From: Acholeplasmataceae bacterium
GTDB taxonomy: Bacteria > Bacillota_I > Bacilli_A > Acholeplasmatales > UBA5453
Direction: 5' to 3'
Assembly (NCBI GenBank): GCA_012837645.1
Contig: DUQU01000019.1
Span: 1-64,000 of the forward strand
DNA length: 64,000 nucleotides
The position numbers and the translations under genes are program-made. The number at the start of each line of letters is the position of its first letter. Positions within the stretch are counted from its first letter, which is position 1. The notes under the pieces were generated by a model. That model did no database searches. It had not been told where the DNA came from and worked only from the letters and a program-made list of their open reading frames with translations. Shown here piece after piece: positions 38,473-46,872 of this stretch.

Positions 38473-40390
38473 TAACAATGAAAAAGTAAAACAAGACCAT
38501 CATCACCATCAAATTTTTTTAATACTTTATCTTGTGGGAGTGGCACTCTTTTTGGCGAGTCTTTTTATTGAGCCATTAAAAGTTGTTAAATTTGCTTTTC
38601 CAAGTAATTATTTATTAATACCATTATATGTTTTAATGGTTTTATTAATGGGAGTTGAAATTGTTTTTGAAGCAACAATGAAACTTTTAAAAGCGTTAAT
38701 AAAAGAAAAAAAGTTTCTTCCTGATATTCACCTTTTGATGAGCCTTGGTGTTTTGGGTGCTTTTATTATTGGCAAATATATTGAAGGAGTCTTGCTCTTT
38801 TTAATTTTTGGAGGAGCTCATTTTTTAGAAGATTTAGTTAGTAAAAGAAGTAGTGCTAACATCGAAAAACTACTAAATTTAACTCCTCCCAAAGCTCGTT
38901 TAATTAGTGCTGATGGAACTATTGAGATTGTCAGTAGTGAAAGTCTTTTAATCGATGATGAAATTAAGGTGCTTCCTGGTGATGTTATTGCCCGTGATGG
39001 CGTTATTATTAGTGGTATTAGTGAAATTGATGAGGCGATTATTACTGGTGAAGACCTACCTAAACTTAAAACTGTCGATGAAGAAGTTTATGCAGGGACG
39101 ATTAATTATAGTGGTACTTTAATTGTTAAAATAAATAAAACTGAACAAGAAACGATTTTAGCTAAGATAGTAAAAATGGTAAAAGAAACTAAAACCAGTT
39201 ACACTAAAACAGCCCTCATAATTAAAAAAATAGAACCAATTTTCGTGAGCGTTGTTTTAATAATAGCACCACTTTTTTATTTAGCAGGCTTATTTTTATT
39301 TAAATGGGGTTATCATGATAGTTTTATTAGAACGATAGTGCTTTTAATTGGTGCCTCTCCTTGTGCACTAGCGGTTACCGATATTCCAGCAACCCTATCG
39401 GCGCTATCTTTTCTTGCAAAGAAAGGGATTATTTTTAAAAGTGGCGATATTTTAGCTAATGTTAGTGAAATAGATGTTATTGCTTTTGATAAAACGGGTA
39501 CTCTCACTGTAGGAAAACCAGAGTTAAATGAACTGCTTTTCTCAAGTGAAGTTAAAGAAGAAGAAAAAGCTTTTTATGAACAAATAATTTATTCTTTAGA
39601 GTATCAAGCAAATCATCCTCTAGCAAGAGCGGTGATGAATTATTTTAAAGATCAAACTAACCTTGATTTAACAGTTATTAATGAAATAGGAATTGGTGTT
39701 AAAGCCAATTATGACAATCACCTTTATAGTCTTTTAAAAGCTGACGGTAATTTAGCGAAAGAGTTAAAAGAACGAGAAGCTGTTTTTTTAAAGTTAGGGA
39801 AGACGGTTGTTTATTTTAAAAAAGACAATAAAACGCTCGCTTTATTAGCTTTTAGTGATGAAATAAACGAGGGTGCTAATGATGTTATTTCCTATTTTAA
39901 TAACGCCGATATTAAAACGGTTTTAATTACTGGCGATAATAAGAAGACGGCTTTAGAAGTTCAAAATAAATTAAAGATTGCGGCTTGTTATAGTGATGTT
40001 TTACCGGAAGAAAAAGCTGCTATTATTAAAACTCTTCAAAAAAATAATCAAAGCGTTTTAATGGTTGGGGACGGGATTAACGATGCAGTCGCTTTAAAAA
40101 GTGCTGACATTGGAATTTCAATGGGTGATGGAACTGATATCGCGATTGAAGTTTCTGATGGGGTGCTAGTAAAAAACGATTTAAGCAAATTATCACTTAT
40201 CCACCGTGTTAGTAAGCGTTTAAAAAGAGTGGTTTTAGAAAATATTATCTTTGCTTTAGGAGTAGTAGTGCTCTTGTTTATTTTGAATATTTTTGGTTTA
40301 ATGAAGATGTCTTATGCAGTTGTTATTCATGAGGGGAGTACTTTATTAGTAATTTTAAGTGGCTTAAGATTGTTAGTTGAGAACTATTAA
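38465..40390 (+). CDS. P1B-type heavy-metal ATPase, SPC subgroup (P1B-4-like)
   Basis: DKTGTLTVGKPEL, GDGINDAVALKSADIGISMG; SPCALAVTDIPA in place of CPC; C-terminal HEGSTLLVILSGLRLL; N-terminal DHHHHQ. ATG at 38465. Confidence 0.88.
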   Translation: MSNNNEKVKQDHHHHQIFLILYLVGVALFLASLFIEPLKVVKFAFPSNYLLIPLYVLMVLLMGVEIVFEATMKLLKALIKEKKFLPDIHLLMSLGVLGAFIIGKYIEGVLLFLIFGGAHFLEDLVSKRSSANIEKLLNLTPPKARLISADGTIEIVSSESLLIDDEIKVLPGDVIARDGVIISGISEIDEAIITGEDLPKLKTVDEEVYAGTINYSGTLIVKINKTEQETILAKIVKMVKETKTSYTKTALIIKKIEPIFVSVVLIIAPLFYLAGLFLFKWGYHDSFIRTIVLLIGASPCALAVTDIPATLSALSFLAKKGIIFKSGDILANVSEIDVIAFDKTGTLTVGKPELNELLFSSEVKEEEKAFYEQIIYSLEYQANHPLARAVMNYFKDQTNLDLTVINEIGIGVKANYDNHLYSLLKADGNLAKELKEREAVFLKLGKTVVYFKKDNKTLALLAFSDEINEGANDVISYFNNADIKTVLITGDNKKTALEVQNKLKIAACYSDVLPEEKAAIIKTLQKNNQSVLMVGDGINDAVALKSADIGISMGDGTDIAIEVSDGVLVKNDLSKLSLIHRVSKRLKRVVLENIIFALGVVVLLFILNIFGLMKMSYAVVIHEGSTLLVILSGLRLLVENY

Positions 40391-40404
40391 GGAGGGATAA
40401 GAAA

Positions 40405-41298
40405 ATGATTAAAGAAAAATTAGCATCTGTCTTTGATTTTGTGGGAGTTATCGATGTTACTCGTTATCCCAATTATCAAAAGGAAGCTTTGTTAGCTGGT
40501 TTTAAAAGCATTTTCGTAGTAGGACTTGCTTATCCTAATCTTACTTATCCTCATCAATCTGATGCTTTTTTAGCTAGTATGTATACTTATGGACTTGATT
40601 ATCATGATGTTATTAGAAGGCTTGCTCAAGAGGTTTTAAAAGGTGAAGACTATCAAGTCTTAGTTGACAACCATCAACTTAATGAAAGAAAAGCATTGGA
40701 ATTGACAGGATTAGCTTATTGGGCTAAAAATGATTTAATGATTTCTAAACAGTTTGGCAGTTACTTTTTTATCGGTTTAGTGTTAACTCCAAAAAGATAT
40801 CCTGAAGTAATTGTTGAAAATGATGATTCTTGTGGGGATTGCCAGCTTTGTATAGAGGCTTGTCCGGTTAATGCTTTAAGAGGTGGCTTTAAAATAGCTC
40901 AATGCTTGAGCGCTTTAAATCAAAAAAAAGGGCCGCTCTCAGAACTTACAATAAAGAAAAATTATTTACTATTAGGTTGTGATATTTGTCAGCGTGTTTG
41001 TCCTAAAAATAGAGGTATTGTCAATGATTGGCATCACCATTTTAAAAAAAGGGAAACTACTTATGTTTTAATTGCCGATCTTTTTAATTTAAGTAATAAA
41101 CAGTTTAACTTAAAATATGGCAAGCATGCTTATTTATGGAAAGGTAAGACGCTCTTGTTAAGAAATGCCTTAACACTCTTGTTAAAAACTAAAAATACTA
41201 ACTATAATGAGCAAATTAAAAAAACTATTGCTGATCAAAAATACCCAAAGTGGTACAAAGAAGATGCTCTAAAGATTTTAAAGAGGTTAGAAAGCTGA
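40405..41298 (+). CDS. queG: Epoxyqueuosine reductase
   Basis: Two ferredoxin clusters (CGDCQLCIEACPVNAL; CDICQRVCPKN); QueG-like layout. Confidence 0.85.
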   Translation: MIKEKLASVFDFVGVIDVTRYPNYQKEALLAGFKSIFVVGLAYPNLTYPHQSDAFLASMYTYGLDYHDVIRRLAQEVLKGEDYQVLVDNHQLNERKALELTGLAYWAKNDLMISKQFGSYFFIGLVLTPKRYPEVIVENDDSCGDCQLCIEACPVNALRGGFKIAQCLSALNQKKGPLSELTIKKNYLLLGCDICQRVCPKNRGIVNDWHHHFKKRETTYVLIADLFNLSNKQFNLKYGKHAYLWKGKTLLLRNALTLLLKTKNTNYNEQIKKTIADQKYPKWYKEDALKILKRLES

Positions 41299-41819
41299 TG
41301 TTAAATATTGTTTTATATGAACCGCTTATCCCCCAAAATACTGGAAATATTATTAGAACTTGTGTGGGCATTGATGCTAAACTACATTTAATTAAGCCTT
41401 TAGGTTTTAGTTTGGATGATAAGTACTTAAAACGGAGTGGTTTGGATTATTTTAAAAAAGTTTCATTAACAGTTTATGAAAACTTTTCTCTATTTGAAAA
41501 AGTTAATAAAGGGCATTATTTTTATTTTTCCCGTTACGGCCAAAAAAGTTACCATGAAATCGACTTTAAGGCCTTTAAAGGGGCCGTCTATTTGATTTTT
41601 GGTAAAGAAACAACTGGTGTGGAAAGAACTTTGTTAGCCACTAATCTCGCTCATGTTTACCGAATCCCTCATAATGATAAAATTAGATCTCTTAATTTAA
41701 GTAATAGCGTCGCTATTGTAAGTTATGAATATTTGCGGCAGTTAGATTTTAATAATTTATCTAAAGTGGAGCCGGATACTTTAAAAGGAAAAGATTATTT
41801 AAGTAATTTCAAAAAATAA
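41298..41819 (+). CDS. trmL: tRNA (cytidine(34)-2'-O)-methyltransferase
   Basis: MLNIVLYEPLIPQNTGNIIRTC, FGKETTGV, RIPHNDKIRSLNLSNSVAIVSYE; SPOUT. ATG 41298. Confidence 0.93.
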   Translation: MLNIVLYEPLIPQNTGNIIRTCVGIDAKLHLIKPLGFSLDDKYLKRSGLDYFKKVSLTVYENFSLFEKVNKGHYFYFSRYGQKSYHEIDFKAFKGAVYLIFGKETTGVERTLLATNLAHVYRIPHNDKIRSLNLSNSVAIVSYEYLRQLDFNNLSKVEPDTLKGKDYLSNFKK

Positions 41820-41922
41820 AAAGTACCTTAATAGGGAAACTTGTTTTTCTGAAACAGGTATCATTTTAAGGCTTTTTAAGGTATACTAATGTTTGGTGAA
41901 ATAAAGATTGGAGATAGATATC

Positions 41923-43110
41923 ATGAAAATTATTAGTGTTAATAGTGGATCGAGTAGTTTAAAATTTCAGCTTTATCAAATGCCAGAAGAAACAGTTATT
42001 GCGAGTGGTCAAGTCGAAAAAATCGGTTTTAAAGATAGTGTTTGTACTTTAAAGCATAACGGCGAAATCAGAAAAGAGACTTTAGCAGTTAAAAATCATA
42101 CCCAAGCAGCAAAATTGATAATTGATGGTTTAATAAACGAGCAAGTTTTAACAAGTATGCAAGAAATAAATGGAGTGGGACATCGTATTGTTCAAGGTGG
42201 AGAAGTCTTCGATAGAAGTACTTTAGTCAATAAAAAGGTAATTGAACAAATTTTAATTTTAGGAGAAATGGCGCCACTTCATAATTACGCTCATGTAGAA
42301 GCGATTAATGGTTTTTTAAAAGTCCTTCCCGATATCCCTCACGTTGTTGTTTTTGATACTACTTTTCATCAAACGATGAAAGCTGATGCTTATATGTATT
42401 CAACACCTTACGAGTGGTATTTAAATTATGGAATTAGAAAATATGGTTTTCATGGTAGTAGTCATAAATATGTTAGTGAAAAAACTAATGAACTTTTAAA
42501 GTTAGAAAATAGTAAAGTAATCGTTTGTCATATCGGTAATGGTGCTAGTTTAAGCGCGGTTGTTAATGGTAAATGTGTTGATACAAGTATGGGCTTTACG
42601 CCTTTAGAAGGTATTCCAATGGGAACGAGAACGGGTTCTCTTGATCCAGCGATTTTGAGCTATATGGAAAAGAAGTTAAATGTTAGTAGTGATGAGATGT
42701 ATGAAATTTTAAATAAAAAGAGTGGCTACTTAGGAGTTAGTCAACTTTCAAGTGATGCTCGAGACTTAGAAGAAGCAGCTTTTCGAGGTCATAAGCAAGC
42801 GATATTAGCTTTTGAACTTCAAGCAAAAAGAATAGCTGATTATATCGGTTCTTATTATGTCTATATGGGAGGATTAGACGCGGTTAGTTTTACTGCTGGG
42901 ATTGGCGAAAATTCACCCTACCTGAGAAAGTTGGTGTTAGAGCGCTTAAAAGTGTTAGGTGTTTTAATCGATGAAGAAGCCAACAACAACAATCGTCTGC
43001 TTATTTCTAGTCCTGATTCTAAAGTTAAAATTTACGTAATTAAAACCAATGAAGAATTGGTAATTGCGAGAGATACGATGGCATTTATTAAAAACAATAA
43101 CATCGTTTAA
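41923..43110 (+). CDS. ackA: Acetate kinase
   Basis: MKIISVNSGSSSLKFQLYQM, GFHGSSHKYVSE, CHIGNGASLSA, FTAGIGENSPYLR. Confidence 0.97.
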   Translation: MKIISVNSGSSSLKFQLYQMPEETVIASGQVEKIGFKDSVCTLKHNGEIRKETLAVKNHTQAAKLIIDGLINEQVLTSMQEINGVGHRIVQGGEVFDRSTLVNKKVIEQILILGEMAPLHNYAHVEAINGFLKVLPDIPHVVVFDTTFHQTMKADAYMYSTPYEWYLNYGIRKYGFHGSSHKYVSEKTNELLKLENSKVIVCHIGNGASLSAVVNGKCVDTSMGFTPLEGIPMGTRTGSLDPAILSYMEKKLNVSSDEMYEILNKKSGYLGVSQLSSDARDLEEAAFRGHKQAILAFELQAKRIADYIGSYYVYMGGLDAVSFTAGIGENSPYLRKLVLERLKVLGVLIDEEANNNNRLLISSPDSKVKIYVIKTNEELVIARDTMAFIKNNNIV

Positions 43111-43130
43111 GCATTAAGAGAGTAGTTAAA

Positions 43131-43176
43131 GAAAACCCTTTGATTCTTTTTTTAAAAAGAAAAGAGGGTTTTTTAT
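43131..43176 (+). terminator. Rho-independent terminator after ackA
   Basis: AAAACCCT ... TTCTTTTTTTAAAAAGAA ... AGGGTTTTTT extended stem. Confidence 0.7.
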
Positions 43177-43318
43177 TTGTAATTTCGAAGACTAAAAGGT
43201 AATCAAAAGAGAATGTTTTTAAAAAAATATTAATTCTAATAAGTAAAAAAAATCTTATTTTTAGGCTCCTTATGTTAAAATATAAACAATCGATAAAAAA
43301 TTTCTTGGGAGGGAAGCT

Positions 43319-44497
43319 ATGTGGGTAAAAAGAAGACATAAGATTTTCCATAAACTAGCGAGAAGAATAGCTTATTGTATTTTTAGATTGAAGTATCGGT
43401 TCCGCTCTAAATTATATAAGTTACCTAAGGAACCACATTTAATTCTATTTAATCATGTTAGCAATCTCGATCCGGTTTTTGTAGGACTTTCTTTTACGAG
43501 GCCAACCTATTTTATCGCTAATGAAGATTTATTTAATATTCCTTATGTTTCTAAAATTTTAAATTATTTAGTGGCTCCAATCCCCAAACAAAAATCTGTT
43601 CGTGATTCTAGTGCGATTAGAACTTCACTGAAAATTATTAAAGAGGGCGGTAATATTGGTGTCGCTCCGGAAGGAAATAGAACATATAGTGGTAGTTTAG
43701 GGTTTATTGATATCGCTATTAGTAAGTTTGCAAAACTATTAAAAGTTCCGGTTGTGCTTTACTCAATTAAAGGGGTATTTGGTGTTAATCCGCGCTTTTC
43801 TATTGATATTAGAAAAGGAAAGATATTTGGTAAGGTAGAAAGGATTCTTACTGTTGAAGAAGTGAAGACTCTTAGTAATGAAGAATTATTAGAAGTTATT
43901 AAAACCACTCTCACTGTCGATGATAGTAAACTTGATTTACCTTATAAGGGTAAAAAACGGGCTGAGGAGTTGGAAAGTGTTTTTTATCTTTGTCCAGTGT
44001 GCCAACAATTTCATACTATCTACTCTAAAGGTAATTACTTTGGCTGCGGTAATTGTGGTTATCAAGTGGAATATACTGAAAAATTGCTTTTTGAAAGTGA
44101 TGATGATCGTTTTAAATTTAAAACTATTAAAGAATATTATCAATTTCAAATTGAATATCTTAAAAAATATCCTTATCAAGGTTTAACTTATAGTGATGAT
44201 AATATCGTTTTAGTAAAAGCTTTTATGCACCAAAAAAGAGAAAAACTTTTAAAAGGACGTCTGTCTTTAAATAAAGAGCGCTTATTAATAGACGGTGTTG
44301 ATGGTAAAAGAGAGTTTTTATTAGAGGAGATTGTTTCTTTAGCAATTGTTTATCATAACACTTTAATCGTCAACTTAAGGGATGAGAAGTATCATCTTCA
44401 GGGTGATAGTAAATTTAATGCTTTAAAGTACTTACATTTATATACATTAATTAAAAACGAAACAAAAGGAGAAGAAGATGAATTTTTGGGAATTTGA
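43319..44497 (+). CDS. PlsC-type acyltransferase with C-terminal zinc ribbon
   Basis: NHVSNLDPVF (HX4D), APEGNRTYSGS; then CPVCQQFHTIYSKGNYFGCGNCGYQVEY zinc ribbon. Confidence 0.85.
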   Translation: MWVKRRHKIFHKLARRIAYCIFRLKYRFRSKLYKLPKEPHLILFNHVSNLDPVFVGLSFTRPTYFIANEDLFNIPYVSKILNYLVAPIPKQKSVRDSSAIRTSLKIIKEGGNIGVAPEGNRTYSGSLGFIDIAISKFAKLLKVPVVLYSIKGVFGVNPRFSIDIRKGKIFGKVERILTVEEVKTLSNEELLEVIKTTLTVDDSKLDLPYKGKKRAEELESVFYLCPVCQQFHTIYSKGNYFGCGNCGYQVEYTEKLLFESDDDRFKFKTIKEYYQFQIEYLKKYPYQGLTYSDDNIVLVKAFMHQKREKLLKGRLSLNKERLLIDGVDGKREFLLEEIVSLAIVYHNTLIVNLRDEKYHLQGDSKFNALKYLHLYTLIKNETKGEEDEFLGI

Positions 44498-45884
44498 GTT
44501 AAATACTTTTGATGTTTGGGTCTTTTTAGGTATTTTAGTTATTGTTTTTTTATTAGCGAATGTTTTAAGAAGAAAGGTGGGTTTTATCCGCAGTTCTTTA
44601 TTACCAACAGCTTTAATTGGAGGACTAATAATGTTGATATTAAAGTCCTTTGGGCTTTTTGATCAACTTTTTGACGTTAAAAAGATGAATAAGTTTATGG
44701 AGTCTGTTACTTATCATACCTTAGCATTAGGTGTAATTGCCTTGATGTTAAAGTCAACGACTAAAGATAAAAATAAAGAAGCTCAAAAACAAATTTTTAA
44801 TGCAGGACTTATTACCGTTAATACTTATTTAATTCAAGCGATAGTAGGAACGGCATTAACTGTTTTATTAGCAGTAACCTTTTTAAAAGATTTGTTTCCC
44901 GCTGCTGGTTTATTACTGCCATTAGGTTTTGGACAAGGTAGTGGGCAAGCGAATAACTTTGGAAGCATGTTTCAAACCAAACATGGTTTTGTAGGTGGGA
45001 CAAGTTTTGGACTTTCAATCGCGACGATTGGTTTTTTAGTGGCGGGAATAGTAGGTGTTTTTCATATCAATTTAATGAGAAGGAAAGGTCGTATTAAAAT
45101 TGGTGAGGATGCTACTTTTACTTCTATCGAAGAAACGGTTTCTCCAAATGAAATTCCAGTTTCTGAAACTGTCGATAGACTTTCTATTCAGGTCGCTTTG
45201 ATTATGGTAGTTTATTTTATTACTTTTTTATTGATGTTTGGGGTTGAAAATTTAAAAATAGGTGCTTTTGGTGATGACACTTTAAAGCCGATGATTTGGG
45301 GTTTTAACTTCTTAATTGGCTCGTTATTTGCGGTATTATTGAAATTCGTTTTCAAAAGACTAAAAACAAGAGATTTAATGACGAGAGATTATCCTAATAA
45401 TTATTTACTTAATAGAATTAGTGGTTTCATGTTTGATTTAATGATTATTGCAGGAACAGCCGCGATTGAAATTGAAGTAATGAAGCATTTAGTACTACCG
45501 TTAGTTATTATTACTTTTGTGGGAACGATAGTGACTTACTTTTATGTTAGAACGCTCGCGTATAAAATGTTTCCTAGTTATCAAGAAGAAGCATTTGTTT
45601 CACTTTTTGGAATGTTAACTGGTACAAATTCAACGGGAATGATTTTACTAAGAGAAGTAGATCCGCACTTTGAAACTCCAGCAGCAAGCAATTTAATTTA
45701 TCAATCATTTTACGCAATCGCTTTAGGTTTTCCACTTTTCTTACTATTAGGCTTAGCTCCACGTGGCCTTAATGAAACTTTAATTACTTTAGCAATTGTA
45801 ATTGTGATGTTTATCGCCTTCAATATCCTCTTACTAAGAGCACAAATCTTTAAGAGTAAAACAAAAAAACCAACCACTAGTTGA
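44478..45884 (+). CDS. Sodium/glutamate symporter-like carrier (GltS family)
   Basis: Multi-TM; LLLPLGFGQGSGQANNFGSMFQTKHG and FGMLTGTNSTGMILLREVDP. Confidence 0.8.
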   Translation: MNFWEFELNTFDVWVFLGILVIVFLLANVLRRKVGFIRSSLLPTALIGGLIMLILKSFGLFDQLFDVKKMNKFMESVTYHTLALGVIALMLKSTTKDKNKEAQKQIFNAGLITVNTYLIQAIVGTALTVLLAVTFLKDLFPAAGLLLPLGFGQGSGQANNFGSMFQTKHGFVGGTSFGLSIATIGFLVAGIVGVFHINLMRRKGRIKIGEDATFTSIEETVSPNEIPVSETVDRLSIQVALIMVVYFITFLLMFGVENLKIGAFGDDTLKPMIWGFNFLIGSLFAVLLKFVFKRLKTRDLMTRDYPNNYLLNRISGFMFDLMIIAGTAAIEIEVMKHLVLPLVIITFVGTIVTYFYVRTLAYKMFPSYQEEAFVSLFGMLTGTNSTGMILLREVDPHFETPAASNLIYQSFYAIALGFPLFLLLGLAPRGLNETLITLAIVIVMFIAFNILLLRAQIFKSKTKKPTTS

Positions 45885-45905
45885 TTGGCTTTAAAGTTTT
45901 TTAAA
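45875..45905. terminator. Bidirectional hairpin between convergent gltS-like and ywaF-like genes
   Basis: CCAACCACTAGTTGATTGG flanked by A-run and T-run on opposite sides. Confidence 0.5.
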
Positions 45906-45910
45906 AAGTT

Positions 45911-46729
45911 TTAATATTCTAAATTTTTATTAATAATAATAAATTGATGGTGATAGGCTTTAATAATTACTCTTTTAATAAATAAAATTAAAAAAGCAAT
46001 GAGACTAAAACCTAAAAAGTAAATTAAAACAAATATTCTTCCTGAAACTAGCGGTTGAATATCTTTTAAAATAGGTAATTTATTTGCATAAAGAGGGTTA
46101 ATGAAAAACATATTAAAAGTACCTTCTTGAATAAAAGCATTATGCATAAAATTGAGCAAAACGGCAATAAAAATGGAAACAGCAAAAACAAAACTGCCTT
46201 TTATTAAAGAAGATAATTTATAATAATTAGTATTAAAAATAAGTCCAAAACCTAAAACAGCGATAAGACCATGATGAACCATCGTTTGAATATTGATGCC
46301 AATTGTTTCGACAAAGACGGTTTCCGGGAAGATCATTACCGCAAGACCAGAAAAAAGTGCGTAAGTCGATAAAAAAACAATTAAAGCCTCTTTAACCGCT
46401 TTTTGCTTGACAAAACTAGCGATTAAAGCGATATACATTGGCACTGAACAAAACTGATAAGGAAAAGCAAACCAAGAATAATACTCCCAATTGTTTTGAT
46501 GAGTAAAAATAACTTGTTTATAAATTTCAAAACCAATTAGGATGAGAGCGAAACTTCTTAAGAGGTGGTTTAACTTCTTTTCACTAATGTTTTTCATTTT
46601 AATAACCGCAACAATAATTAAAACAATCATAATTAAAAAAGATAAATAAAAAAACCAAGACTCACTTAGAGAACCATAGAGTTTTGGTTTTATCATTTTT
46701 TTATTTAAAAAGTCGAGAATTTTTAACAT
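45911..46729 (-). CDS. YwaF/TIGR02206-type multi-TM protein
   Basis: Seven or so TM segments; NNWEYYSWFAFPYQFCSVPMYIAL and MVHHGLI. Confidence 0.75.
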   Translation of the reverse strand: MLKILDFLNKKMIKPKLYGSLSESWFFYLSFLIMIVLIIVAVIKMKNISEKKLNHLLRSFALILIGFEIYKQVIFTHQNNWEYYSWFAFPYQFCSVPMYIALIASFVKQKAVKEALIVFLSTYALFSGLAVMIFPETVFVETIGINIQTMVHHGLIAVLGFGLIFNTNYYKLSSLIKGSFVFAVSIFIAVLLNFMHNAFIQEGTFNMFFINPLYANKLPILKDIQPLVSGRIFVLIYFLGFSLIAFLILFIKRVIIKAYHHQFIIINKNLEY

Positions 46730-46872
46730 CTAATCACCTGCTTACGAGAGATAATATAGCATGGAAATCCCAATAAATCAAGAGTTTACTAATTGTTTGT
46801 GAAAAAGTGAAATTGACTTACTTTTTTAAAAAAAGAGCGTATCATTAAAATAGAAAGGAATAGTGCTTAAAA

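Noticed and set aside
43088-43351. Minus-strand Phe/Lys-rich ORF over the ackA terminator and start of the acyltransferase
   Set aside because: Spans a terminator hairpin and low-complexity DNA; not protein-like.
43920-44186. Plus and minus ORFs inside the PlsC-zinc ribbon gene
   Set aside because: Out-of-frame/antisense readings; the zinc ribbon frame is the coding one.
45574-45762. Minus-strand ORF inside gltS-like gene
   Set aside because: Antisense; no family resemblance.
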